NCBI RefSeq assembly: GCF_028204155.1
Contig: NZ_JAQLOI010000003.1
Coordinates: 868,001 to 932,000 of the forward strand
Origin: Vibrio algarum
Lineage (GTDB): Bacteria; Pseudomonadota; Gammaproteobacteria; Enterobacterales; Vibrionaceae
DNA: 64,000 bases
Reading direction: 5' to 3'
Under the pieces are notes generated by a model, which was given only the letters and a program-made list of their open reading frames with translations, was not told where the DNA came from and did no database searches. Positions within the stretch are counted from its first letter, which is position 1, and each line of letters begins with the position of its first letter. The translations under genes were made by a program, and so were the position numbers. Of the stretch, positions 56,003 to 64,000 are shown piece after piece.

Positions 56003-58276
56003 TTAAAATCCTTGTTCTTTTCTTCTATGCAGTGCGTTTAAAGAGCCTTGTGCAACAGAGTTTAGGTTTTCTGTGATTCGTTTTACTTCTTGGTATTTGT
56101 TTTCAATGCATAGGTTTTCTATCTCTCTTGCCAGTTTTGCAAGGGCAGTATTACCTAACGCGAGAGAAGAACTTGTTAACGTATGTGCTTCAAATTTCAA
56201 CGTCTCAAAATCGTCGTTGTTTCTTGCTTCAAGCATGATACTGATGTTTTTTTGTGCTTCATCTATATAGTGTTCGATCAACATTGGCATCACTTCTGCA
56301 CTGGTATCTTTGACCATCTGCATTAACGTTGACTCATTAATAGTGAGTTCAGCATTGGGTGATGTCGCTTTCGAGCTCATGGATTCAGGATCGTTTGAAA
56401 GTCGTTCGTTAGGTGATAAAGATGGCATGACCATTTCATCTGTCTGGGCTACATGTTTATTGAGCGTATTAATTAGACTGGAAAGATTAACCGGCTTTGA
56501 TAAGTAATCCGTCATACCAGCATTGATGAATTTGTCTTTATCACCCGGTAACGCATGGGCTGTGCATGCAATAATGGGTAAACAAGATTTGGTGTTGTTG
56601 TCGGAATGACGAATGATATCACTGGCTTCTAGGCCATCCATATCTGGCATGGAGATATCCATGAAGATAATATCGTATGTGTTGTCGTATGCCATTTGAA
56701 CGGCTTCAATTCCATTATTAGCAATATCTATCTTTAATCCTATATGCTTAAAAAGGTTCTGAATAACGAGTTGATTAGCCTTGTTATCTTCTGCCACCAA
56801 AATTCGACAGCCAGAGCAGGTGGGGTGTAAGTTATCAGGTCTTGAGTTGGATTCTAGGTAGTCACTGCTTGACGCATATTCGAATGGTAGATGAAACGTA
56901 AAACAACTTCCTACGCCTTCAGTGCTTTCTACGGTTATTTCTCCGTCCATTAAGTCTAGTAATTTCTTACATATCGCAAGACCTAATCCAGAGCCTTCAT
57001 AATGACGTGAGAAGGATTGATCAGCCATGGTAAATTCATCGAATAGATAATTCAGCGATTCAGCAGGAATGCCTATGCCCGTATCAGTGACCTTGCAACT
57101 AACCTTAACCTTATTGTCAGATAATTTTGTGCTAAACAGCTCTATTTCAATACTACCTATTTCAGTGAATTTGAGAGCGTTGCCGATGATGTTAAGTAGA
57201 ACTTGTTTGTAACGATTTTCATCGCCGATGAGGTGCTCAGGAAGGTGATTGGATTTTAGATTTAAGTTAAGACCTCTGTCTTTTGCTATAGGGGCAATGT
57301 TATTGATGACAGATTGAGTTGAATCGAGAAGATTGAATACTTTCCTATCGATGGTTACGTTGTTAGATTCCATCCTAGAAAAATCGAGAATATTATTAAT
57401 TAACGATAACAGAAAGAGTCCAGAATCTGTCGCCACATTAACTAACTTTTTTTGTTCATCGTTTAGGTCTGTTTGCTTGAGTGAATTAAGTAACCCCACG
57501 ACGCCATTCATCGGTGTTCTTATTTCATGAGACATAGATGCAAGAAAGAGGCTTTTACTTTCATTTGCTTTTTCTGCCTGATTTCTTGCCATTTTGAGGT
57601 CTTTATAGCTCTCTTCCAGGTTTCTAGACATGGTATCAAATGCATTAGCCACTTCACCAAGCTCATCGTTTTGCTTAAGATTAATTTGATAACCGGGTCC
57701 TTTTTTACTGACGGTGTGTGCGGCTTTTCTTAGTTTGACTAGATTTTTAGTCAAGTAGGTTCCAAGTACAAATGAAAATAACGCAACAAGAACAACTTCT
57801 AAAGAAGCGATGCTAATAATCGCCTGTTGAGCGTCATCTAACATATCGCTAATCGCGGTGGTGGCAAAACCTATTTCGACAGAACCATAAATGGTTCCGT
57901 TGCTTTCTATATTGATTTTCGTGTCAAAAACCCCATCTTTGACGGACCGTAAATCACTATCAATCTGTTCGACTTTTTCTAGAAGTTCTATATTGCCGCC
58001 AACGGATAGCGTATCTCCATAGCTTTTTACTCGGACATATAAAACATCCTCTAAAACCATAATGTCATTTACGAGATCATCTAATGTCGCTAGATTGGTC
58101 GTCAGCACCGCATCTTTAATTGCATGTGAAAACATGGTTGTTGTTGCGTGAGCTCTTTGCAATAACTGTTTCTCATTAGAGTCGCTTAAAAATGACATAG
58201 CGCTAACAACTAGAATCACTAGAAGAAAGATTTCAATGGCTGCAATACCAGCGATTGTTTTGTTACGAAGATTCAT
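56003..58276 (-). CDS. sypF: Hybrid sensor histidine kinase with Hpt (SypF-like)
   Basis: A 757-residue inner-membrane kinase. Two membrane helices flank a periplasmic domain of about 120 residues, followed by HAMP (about 165-220), HisKA with His250 (SMSHEIRTPMNG), HATPase (GNALKFTEIG, DTGIGIP, GSGLGLAICKKL), a receiver with Asp in DIIFMDISMPDMDG, and a C-terminal Hpt with His in EAHTLTSSSLALG. It is thus a complete phosphorelay unit for a SypG-type regulator. It starts 11 bases after the PhnD-like binding-protein gene, which may feed it a periplasmic signal. Confidence 0.9.
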   Translation of the reverse strand: MNLRNKTIAGIAAIEIFLLVILVVSAMSFLSDSNEKQLLQRAHATTTMFSHAIKDAVLTTNLATLDDLVNDIMVLEDVLYVRVKSYGDTLSVGGNIELLEKVEQIDSDLRSVKDGVFDTKINIESNGTIYGSVEIGFATTAISDMLDDAQQAIISIASLEVVLVALFSFVLGTYLTKNLVKLRKAAHTVSKKGPGYQINLKQNDELGEVANAFDTMSRNLEESYKDLKMARNQAEKANESKSLFLASMSHEIRTPMNGVVGLLNSLKQTDLNDEQKKLVNVATDSGLFLLSLINNILDFSRMESNNVTIDRKVFNLLDSTQSVINNIAPIAKDRGLNLNLKSNHLPEHLIGDENRYKQVLLNIIGNALKFTEIGSIEIELFSTKLSDNKVKVSCKVTDTGIGIPAESLNYLFDEFTMADQSFSRHYEGSGLGLAICKKLLDLMDGEITVESTEGVGSCFTFHLPFEYASSSDYLESNSRPDNLHPTCSGCRILVAEDNKANQLVIQNLFKHIGLKIDIANNGIEAVQMAYDNTYDIIFMDISMPDMDGLEASDIIRHSDNNTKSCLPIIACTAHALPGDKDKFINAGMTDYLSKPVNLSSLINTLNKHVAQTDEMVMPSLSPNERLSNDPESMSSKATSPNAELTINESTLMQMVKDTSAEVMPMLIEHYIDEAQKNISIMLEARNNDDFETLKFEAHTLTSSSLALGNTALAKLAREIENLCIENKYQEVKRITENLNSVAQGSLNALHRRKEQGF

Positions 58277-58287
58277 CTTGTCGCCTT

Positions 58288-59100
58288 TTACTTCGCCTGA
58301 ATTAGGTTAAGATTCAGAGCGCGGACATCGTCCCAATCACTGTTTTTTGCAGGCATAAATGCCTTGATTTTTAGCGGTTCTAAAAGGGCTTGGCCTTCAG
58401 GGGTGTTGGCTAGGTTAGAAAAAAATGTTTGAACTTGAGCGTTTAATTTAGGATCAATAGATGGATGTGCCGCAATCGCGTGAGGCGTGTAGCCCTTAGT
58501 CGTCCAGATAGGGTTGAGTTGATCTCTAATTTCAGGGTCCATCGCATTAAAGGTTCTCATCACCCCTCCACCAGCTGGGAAGAAACCTCGGGCTATTGAT
58601 AAGTAAACAGAGTCATGAGAAGAAACATATTTAGATGTGAAATTTACATTGGCTTCTTTTAAGTGTGCTTGCGGGAGCACCGTGGCAGCAAAAGCCGCAG
58701 GGGCTGGAAACGCAAGCTCGGTATTATTGAGTTGTTCTAAAGAGGTAATGTTACTGTCTTTTTTTACAACAATTATGCCTTTGATTTTTTTATCTTTTGC
58801 CTTTGCTACTGCTTGATATCCCGGGGATTGGTTAAAAACTACAAAATGGTAAGGATTCATGTAGGCAAAAGTGTATTCGCCTCTCGACAGGTTTTTCTCG
58901 AAGGTTGGAATATCCGAAGTAGTTTTAAATACAAACTCGTGCCCCGTTTCTTCTGAAAGCGCTTTTAAAATAGGCGCCCACTGTTTAGCCAGTCGACTTG
59001 CAGACTGTTGAGGCACAATACTAAAAGTATAGTGATGAGCAAAAACAGGAGTAGAAAGTAGCATTATCAAGGATATCGCGATGGCTCTAACTATTATCAT
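58288..59100 (-). CDS. PhnD-like periplasmic binding protein in the sypE position
   Basis: A 270-residue secreted binding protein with a signal peptide (to about residue 21, PVFA). It resembles the phosphate/phosphite/phosphonate-binding family: FSIVPQQSASRLAKQWAPIL, EYTFAYMNPYHFVVFNQSPG and DSVYLSIARGFFPAGGGVMR. No permease or ATPase genes accompany it. It lies between sypD and sypF, where V. fischeri has sypE, and 11 bp before the kinase. I infer a sensory role: ligand-loaded protein touching the kinase periplasmic domain. The ligand is unknown. Confidence 0.8.
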   Translation of the reverse strand: MIIVRAIAISLIMLLSTPVFAHHYTFSIVPQQSASRLAKQWAPILKALSEETGHEFVFKTTSDIPTFEKNLSRGEYTFAYMNPYHFVVFNQSPGYQAVAKAKDKKIKGIIVVKKDSNITSLEQLNNTELAFPAPAAFAATVLPQAHLKEANVNFTSKYVSSHDSVYLSIARGFFPAGGGVMRTFNAMDPEIRDQLNPIWTTKGYTPHAIAAHPSIDPKLNAQVQTFFSNLANTPEGQALLEPLKIKAFMPAKNSDWDDVRALNLNLIQAK

Positions 59101-59173
59101 TATTAATTCCTATCAATAATCTTCATCTTTTCAAATGGTTGTAGTATCAGTTTAGGTAATAATCCATCTTTTA

Positions 59174-59863
59174 CTATATTGAGATGGAAAGAAAGTGGTT
59201 ATTTCTTATTTTGTTTTTTATTACGGTTCGCCATTTTTCAGGCAGTAAAACCAGTCTGCTTACTTCACGACAAAGTTCAAATATTAAACTCGGTTGTTCT
59301 TTTGTGTTTAGGACAGTACCTAGTAATTGAATTTGGTTCGAGCCAAGCATTTTTATCGCCTGAACGATGTCGTGCTTGTTCGTTACACCTGCCAATACAG
59401 TTAATATGGTGTGGTCGCAAGCTGTTGCCACAATCTGAGCCGGAATATTGCCCTTATTTACGTTAAGCAAAGGTGAGGTGTCTATGACGATGCGGTCAAA
59501 CTCTTTGCGCCAAACATCTATATTCCTTTTCAGATATCCCGGTCTTTTATAATCTAGCTGTTCTTGTGAATTGATAGGAGAAGGCACACCGGTAAAGCAT
59601 TGTGTTGAATTTGCATGTTCTAACCAAAATTCATTTTTCTCTAGGGATGGGATATCTAAGATATTGAAACTTGGTTTGTGCACATTGAGATCAACAATTA
59701 ACGTGCGATACCCCGCGAGTAGGTATCTCTCTGTCAAAGCGATGGCTAGCGAAGTGACCCCCTCACCAGATTGAGTTGACGTGATACATAAAGATTGGCA
59801 GTGAGCCAATTCAGCCTGTATGAATATCTGCTCTATTTCAGCGTGCGTAGCAGGAATCGTCAT
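59174..59863 (-). CDS. sypD: CpsD/CapB-type ATPase (SypD-like), degenerate P-loop
   Basis: A 229-residue cytoplasmic ATPase-like protein of the bacterial tyrosine-kinase family. The Walker A region reads STQSGEGVTSLA, with Val where the catalytic Lys is expected. Walker A' LIVDLNVHKPS and Walker B RIVIDTSPLL are present. There is no C-terminal tyrosine cluster, so autophosphorylation is doubtful. It probably works with the chain-length protein SypO in export. Its start shares a base with the sypC stop. Confidence 0.83.
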   Translation of the reverse strand: MTIPATHAEIEQIFIQAELAHCQSLCITSTQSGEGVTSLAIALTERYLLAGYRTLIVDLNVHKPSFNILDIPSLEKNEFWLEHANSTQCFTGVPSPINSQEQLDYKRPGYLKRNIDVWRKEFDRIVIDTSPLLNVNKGNIPAQIVATACDHTILTVLAGVTNKHDIVQAIKMLGSNQIQLLGTVLNTKEQPSLIFELCREVSRLVLLPEKWRTVIKNKIRNNHFLSISI

Positions 59864-61985
59864 TAGATTGCTCCTATCAATACAATAGTGGTTGCGACTT
59901 GAAGGACATCTTTAAGCCCTAGTCGAATTTTTTCCGCTAGGCTTTCTCTTCTATCAGGAATATAAATTGTGTCTCCTGCGCGGATCACCGGCAGATTTCT
60001 AAAACTGGCTGACTTGCTAAATTCGATGAGGTCAAAGGTACGTGCTTGACTTTGGCTTGTAGAAATATTCACGACGCTGATTTTTTCTAAGTAGGCATCT
60101 TCACTTGGCCCGCCCGCTTCTGCCAAGATATCTAAAATCGTCATCGAGTCGTTGAAAACATACCTGCCGGGATCATTGACTGCTCCTAACACTCTTACCG
60201 TGCTTTCTTTTGAACGTTCTAGCCAATTTCGGTTTTTTTCAGGGATGTAGATTGTATCGCCTGTTGTGACTATAGGGAGTAGTGATTCGTCACCCGTTTC
60301 AAAATACAGTGATAGGTTTAATTTACTTACTTTTGAATAACTTTTATCTCTGTGCGTGACACGAATATTGTGAATGTCTGCGTCTTTGGTTGGGCCATCT
60401 GCAGCGGATAGAATATCTAAAAAGTGCATTTCTTCTGTGAAACGATAACGTCCCGGTGCATTAATTTGGCCAAATACATAGATAGACGCGTCCGAGCTTT
60501 GTCGAACCCATTGAGACTTATTGTCGGATGGGTCCTGTGGAAGGTCATGAATACGGATGATTGCGCCAGCTGAAATGGACGGTTGATCCGACTGCTTGGC
60601 ACCTGCTTTGATAAACTTATCCAGATTGAAGGTCTGTAATTCTCGTGTTCCTGTTGCCATATTCGTTGAAACAACCTCAATCTTTGTGGTATCTGCTCTT
60701 AAAGTTGGTCCTCCAACATGAGCAAGTAGATCCATAAAGTCCATTTCGTCAGACCATTCAATTCTGCCGGGTCTCACTACTTCACCAATAACGTTGACCG
60801 CACGGTTAGGGGATACTTTTAACCATGATTTCTCATTCATGTCGGTCTTTTCAGGTACAAAAATAGCGTCGCCGGGCATAATCGCTGGTGGACGATTTGC
60901 GCCAATTCCTTCTGTGTAAGCCGTCAGGTCAAATTTAATTACCTGACCACCGCTTTTAATGACGCGTATTTGTCTTGATTCAGCAAATCTTGTGGGTCCA
61001 CCCGCATTGGCGAGAATATCCATAAAGCTAGCGCCTCGTTTCCCTTCGTAAGCGCCCGGAGCCGCAACTTCTCCCATAATGTAAACGGTATTAGCACCCG
61101 ACTTTATCTCTTCTTCCTGTTTTGGCACAAAGATAGTTGAGCCAGGCAGCAGAACAGGTAACAGATCATTGTCGCCAGAATCTAGATATCTTTTAAGGTT
61201 AAATAGAATAGGATTGCTATTAGTGATGACTCGGATTTGCTCAACACTTGCATAGCGGGTAACGCCCCCTGAGCGCATCAGAATGTCGACTAAACTTGCC
61301 TCTTCAGTGTATGAAAAAGACCCCGGAGAATTGACCTCGCCAAAAACCTTAATTGCCGATTTCGGGTCTGAACTATCTCCTGAATTTGCTTGAGACAATG
61401 GATTGAAATCTTGTTCGATATTGCCAACTAACGGTGAAGCAGGGACAAAAATAGTATCTAGAGATTGAAGTTGAGGTAAAACGCTATTGTTGCCGGTATC
61501 GAGAAAATTTTTGTAATTGAAGACGATAGTGTCGGTGGCCCGCTTTAGCTGTATTTTATCAAGTTGCGCCCCGGTTCTAAGGCCTCCGGCAGCGGTTAAT
61601 GCTGCTTGAATACCGGCATTGTGCATAATGGTGAACTGACCAGGAGTTTTAACATATCCTTGTACTTTTACTATTAACTGTTTTTTAGAGACATAAACAT
61701 CGGCATTACGTAGATCTCGAAAGGCAACGGAGAGACGTTCTAAAACGACTTTTTTTAGTTGAGTATCATCGTACCCAGCAACAAACACAGCCCCTATTTC
61801 TGGTAGTGTGATATTCCCTTTTTGATCAACTTGAAAGCCTTTATTGAGCGTTTTTTCTCCTGGTAGATTGACCTGAATACTGTCACCTATGCTTATTGTC
61901 TCATTCGAATCTGCACGAGATAGAGAAGAAAAAATAGCAGAGTTAAACTCAGTAACGTACAGACAAATATACTTATCGTTTTCAT
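59863..61985 (-). pseudogene. sypC: Polysaccharide export protein (SypC-like, Wza/SLBB; one frameshift)
   Basis: An outer-membrane export channel with many SLBB repeats. It begins with a signal peptide, then the Wza domain (SIGDSIQVNLPGEKT), then repeating units such as VKVQGYVKTPGQFTIM, IKVFGEVNSPGSFSY, VYIMGEVAAPGAYEG, VIGEVVRPGRIEW, IYVFGQINAPGRYRF and VRVLGAVNDPGRYVF, so six SLBB units. It breaks inside the signal region at A6 61929-61934; adding one base gives exactly 707 residues starting at 61985. The ATG overlaps the sypB stop. Taken without the N-terminus, it would wrongly start at 61788. Confidence 0.85.
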
Positions 61986-62818
61986 AATAAGCCCCTTGGA
62001 TTTGTGGATGCGCTTGTGTTGCTCTTTGACAGTATTTCTACGCTTACTCTTCGGTTGGTCAATTGGACCGCGGCTGTATCGCCTTGAAAAAGTGGAGCGC
62101 TAGATCCAAGGGAGCTTGCGTTGATTCTCTTAGGATTCAAACCGAATATCGAGAGATAACGTTTAACCTGATTAGCTCTATCTAAGGCGAGCTTTTCGTT
62201 ATAGTCGACACTACCGGACGCATCAGCATGACCGGTAATCGAGAGAGTGAGTTCGTTGTTCTCATCTAATATATTGGCGGCTTGAGCGAGATTCCCCATA
62301 TATTTTGGATTGATTTCACTTGAGTTGTGAGCGAACTGATTATCTACGTTTAATAAAGTGAAGAGCGTATTAATAGTGGTCAATTCTTGTTGTTGATTTT
62401 CTTGGTTATTCGGTGGTGTACAGTCTGCCTGACTGGTGACATAGGTTAGTTGCTGTTCTAGCTTATTGAGGCTTTTTCTTTGGATGATGAGGTCATTAGC
62501 TGCATCAAGCAGCAAGTTTCCTTCTAGTTCTCGAGCGATTCTATTTTGTCGTTCTTGATTTTGTACCACAGCAGCAGGAAAACACCATTTGGCCCCTTCT
62601 TGTACTAACATATCAAGATGAAGCTTGTTAATTTGCCAGTCGAATCGTAGCCCATGCTCTGGCCCTAATGGTTCATCGGGTAGTACCGGAGAGAAGCCAG
62701 CAGAAAAGTCATTTTCCGCCAACCCACCACTTCCTTTTTCTGGATAGCTACTGCTACAGGCAGCAAGAAAACTAATGCTGCAAAGAATGAGTAAGTGTTG
62801 ATAGAAATTATTTTTCAT
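61982..62818 (-). CDS. sypB: OmpA-family lipoprotein (SypB-like)
   Basis: A 278-residue lipoprotein: signal peptide ending in the lipobox LAACSSS, then a coiled region, then a C-terminal OmpA peptidoglycan-binding domain (LSITGHADASGSVDYNEKLA, DRANQVKRYLSIFGLNPKRI, QLTNRRVSVEIL). It likely anchors the export machine between the outer membrane and the cell wall. It follows sypA by about 36 bp and overlaps the sypC start. Confidence 0.87.
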   Translation of the reverse strand: MKNNFYQHLLILCSISFLAACSSSYPEKGSGGLAENDFSAGFSPVLPDEPLGPEHGLRFDWQINKLHLDMLVQEGAKWCFPAAVVQNQERQNRIARELEGNLLLDAANDLIIQRKSLNKLEQQLTYVTSQADCTPPNNQENQQQELTTINTLFTLLNVDNQFAHNSSEINPKYMGNLAQAANILDENNELTLSITGHADASGSVDYNEKLALDRANQVKRYLSIFGLNPKRINASSLGSSAPLFQGDTAAVQLTNRRVSVEILSKSNTSASTNPRGLL

Positions 62819-62854
62819 GCTGGTTTCTCCCTTATGTCTAAATGCGGTACACCT

Positions 62855-63181
62855 TTAAGCAGCTTCTCTTTTCTTGTTCACAGAAATGGCTTGATTGATT
62901 CGTAGCAAGGTAATAATTTCAAGTGGTTGTCCATGCACATTCTCGATGCACATCTTTCTTTCTCTTTCTATTAAGCGTTTGTACATATAAACGATGGCAC
63001 CCACTCCGGAAGAATCTAAAAATGAAACATGTTTGAGGTCGATTTCTATTTCTGGGTGATTATCTTCGGTAAGTACTTGATCGATGTGGGGAAGCGCTTC
63101 TTTGCTTCCATTTGCATCAAGGTCTCCCGAAAGTTGCAAAGTAAGAAGGGTATTATTAGCGTCTATTTTTCTAAGTTCCAT
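62855..63181 (-). CDS. sypA: STAS-domain anti-sigma-antagonist-like protein (SypA-like)
   Basis: A 108-residue STAS protein. The switch motif SFLDSSGVGAIVYMYK carries Ser57/Ser58 at the usual phosphorylation site. In V. fischeri SypA is required for biofilm and is controlled by SypE through its serine. No sypE is present in this cluster, so control must come from elsewhere or be absent. It is the first gene of the cluster, with a strong sigma-54 promoter and SypG-like palindrome upstream. Confidence 0.88.
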   Translation of the reverse strand: MELRKIDANNTLLTLQLSGDLDANGSKEALPHIDQVLTEDNHPEIEIDLKHVSFLDSSGVGAIVYMYKRLIERERKMCIENVHGQPLEIITLLRINQAISVNKKREAA

Positions 63182-63221
63182 GACCGTGACTCTCTATGCA
63201 TTGTGGATGTACAGAGGTTAA

Positions 63222-63237
63222 CGCATGTACCGTGCCA
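63222..63237 (-). promoter_or_regulatory. Sigma-54 promoter upstream of sypA
   Basis: On the minus strand TGGCACGGTACATGCG has GG and GC ten bases apart. The predicted start is about 30 bp before the sypA ATG. Confidence 0.88.
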
Positions 63238-63306
63238 CATTATAACGTCATGAAAAGTATGGAATAAAAATGAGATTCTTAAAAAGAAAAAATAAATAAA
63301 AAAAGA

Positions 63307-63323
63307 ATTCTCAAATTGAGAAT
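63307..63323. promoter_or_regulatory. SypG-like palindrome upstream of sypA
   Basis: ATTCTCAAATTGAGAAT is a perfect 17-bp palindrome around one central base, its centre about 86 bp upstream of the promoter centre. Confidence 0.82.
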
Positions 63324-63350
63324 CGATTTGACGGTGGGCTAAAAAACAAA

Positions 63351-63375
63351 AAACCTTACATTACATGTAAGGTTT
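63351..63375 (-). terminator. Terminator after malK
   Basis: AAACCTTACAT and ATGTAAGGTTT form a perfect 11-bp stem with a 3-nt loop. T-rich sequence follows on the minus strand, 49 bp beyond the malK stop. Confidence 0.8.
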
Positions 63376-63423
63376 TTAAAGTCGGTAGAGCGTCTTAACT
63401 ATGATTTAATCGAACTCAAAAGT

Positions 63424-64000
63424 TTAATCAAAATCAACACCGTTTTCTTTGTGTAATCTTCGGCATGCTCTGCCATCACTGTGGAACAAGTGGCAACGAT
63501 GAGCGGATAAACCAATAGAAAACTTATCGCCTACCTCTACTGGTAGCGTATCCGGTGCACGATAAATTACGTCGGCGTCAGCACTGTCTAAGTGAAGGTA
63601 GATTTGTGTTTCATTTCCGAGCTTCTCGACGATTTGTATATCACCTTCAATTGCCGCATCGGCTTGTTCGGCATTAAGCAAGTGTTCCGGGCGGATGCCC
63701 AGTGACATGCGATCACCTTTGTTTACGGTAGTACCGTCAACTGGAATCCAGAGAGTATTCCCATTTGAAAGTTGAACTAACACACGCTCTGCTTCAACAT
63801 CTTCAATGTGAACGCTCATAAAATTCATCTTAGGAGAACCGATAAATCCAGCAACGAAACGGTTTTCAGGGTAATGGTATAACTCAAGAGGCTTGCCAAC
63901 TTGAGATACAAATCCATCATCCAACACCACGATTTTATCGGCCATTGTCATTGCTTCTACCTGATCGTGCGTAACGTAGATCATAGTGCAGCCGAGTTGA
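63424..64000 (-). CDS. malK: Maltose/maltodextrin ABC transporter ATPase MalK, 3' part
   Basis: The C-terminal 190 or so residues of a MalK-type ATPase; the gene runs off the window's right end. The reading frame is open through the edge (QLGCTMIYVTHDQVEAMT), so the Met at 63984 is internal. The H-loop (YVTHDQVEAMT) and the regulatory OB/TOBE domain with FVAGFIGSPKMNFM and SLGIRPEHLL are visible, as is a C-terminal CRRLHKENGVDFD. MalK over other sugar ATPases of the same class is preferred by its close form and the vibrio context. Confidence 0.85.
   Translation of the reverse strand, partial: QLGCTMIYVTHDQVEAMTMADKIVVLDDGFVSQVGKPLELYHYPENRFVAGFIGSPKMNFMSVHIEDVEAERVLVQLSNGNTLWIPVDGTTVNKGDRMSLGIRPEHLLNAEQADAAIEGDIQIVEKLGNETQIYLHLDSADADVIYRAPDTLPVEVGDKFSIGLSAHRCHLFHSDGRACRRLHKENGVDFD

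Noticed and set aside
59863..61788. SypC starting at 61788.
   Set aside because: Upstream sequence encodes a signal peptide and the Wza-domain start in another frame, separated by one homopolymer base, and its ATG overlaps the sypB stop.
1..64000. CRISPR arrays, tRNA/rRNA genes, insertion sequences, prophage or toxin-antitoxin modules.
   Set aside because: No regularly spaced repeats, cloverleaf signatures, transposases, phage structural genes or paired small toxin genes were recognised.

Overview
The window looks like a chromosomal segment of a Vibrio or close relative. Four things point there: a Qrr quorum-sensing small RNA with LuxO sites and a sigma-54 promoter, the gene order malT / malP-malQ-glgB, a TonB2-type DUF3450-TtpC-ExbB-ExbD-TonB-TPR energising operon, and a long syp-type biofilm polysaccharide locus. 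No rRNA, tRNA, IS element, prophage or CRISPR array was seen.

Layout. 0.2-10 kb: a cytosolic GH13 amylase, a Sel1-repeat membrane protein, the SstT serine/threonine symporter, RsgA GTPase, a three-gene copper-delivery operon (PCuAC, SCO1, small secreted protein), a DUF368 membrane protein, the qrr sRNA and a DUF4336 protein. 10.3-20.8 kb: glucan metabolism, with MalT activator divergent from malP, malQ and glgB, and a CRP site plus MalT-box-like elements between them. 20.8-25.2 kb: START-domain protein, AEC transporter, then hydrolase-MFS-DUF1415. 25.5-38.4 kb: iron uptake, with a Fur-box-preceded leader ORF and AraC regulator, a Fur-box-preceded siderophore receptor, FhuF-like reductase, FhuC-D-B importer and a complete dedicated TonB system. 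38.4-41.5 kb: a duplicated gene scrap, an orphan ORF, a lipoprotein and a large secreted GEVED/LruC protein. 41.6-63.2 kb (minus strand): the syp-like cluster, sypA-D, a PhnD-like binding protein, sypF, sypG, then glycosyltransferases, flippase, polymerase/ligase, acyltransferase, chain-length protein and initiating sugar transferase. 63.4-64 kb: the 3' part of malK.

How it fits together. The syp-like cluster appears to be driven by its own sigma-54 activator. Five palindromes of the form TTCTCA-N3-TGAGAA lie 63-86 bp upstream of sigma-54 promoters (three strong, two weak), ahead of sypA, sypI, sypM, sypP and the secreted GEVED/LruC gene. The arrangement predicts one regulator turning on both a polysaccharide and a candidate matrix protein. 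In the usual sypE position there is a periplasmic PhnD-like binding protein directly ahead of the hybrid kinase, which suggests a different signal input. The Qrr RNA adds a separate quorum-sensing output.

Sequence quality. Ten genes are broken by thirteen single-base indels, all at homopolymers (eleven look one base short, two one base long), and each re-joins exactly into a full-length family member. This is better explained by homopolymer sequencing error than by gene decay, so these genes should be treated as probably intact until re-sequenced.
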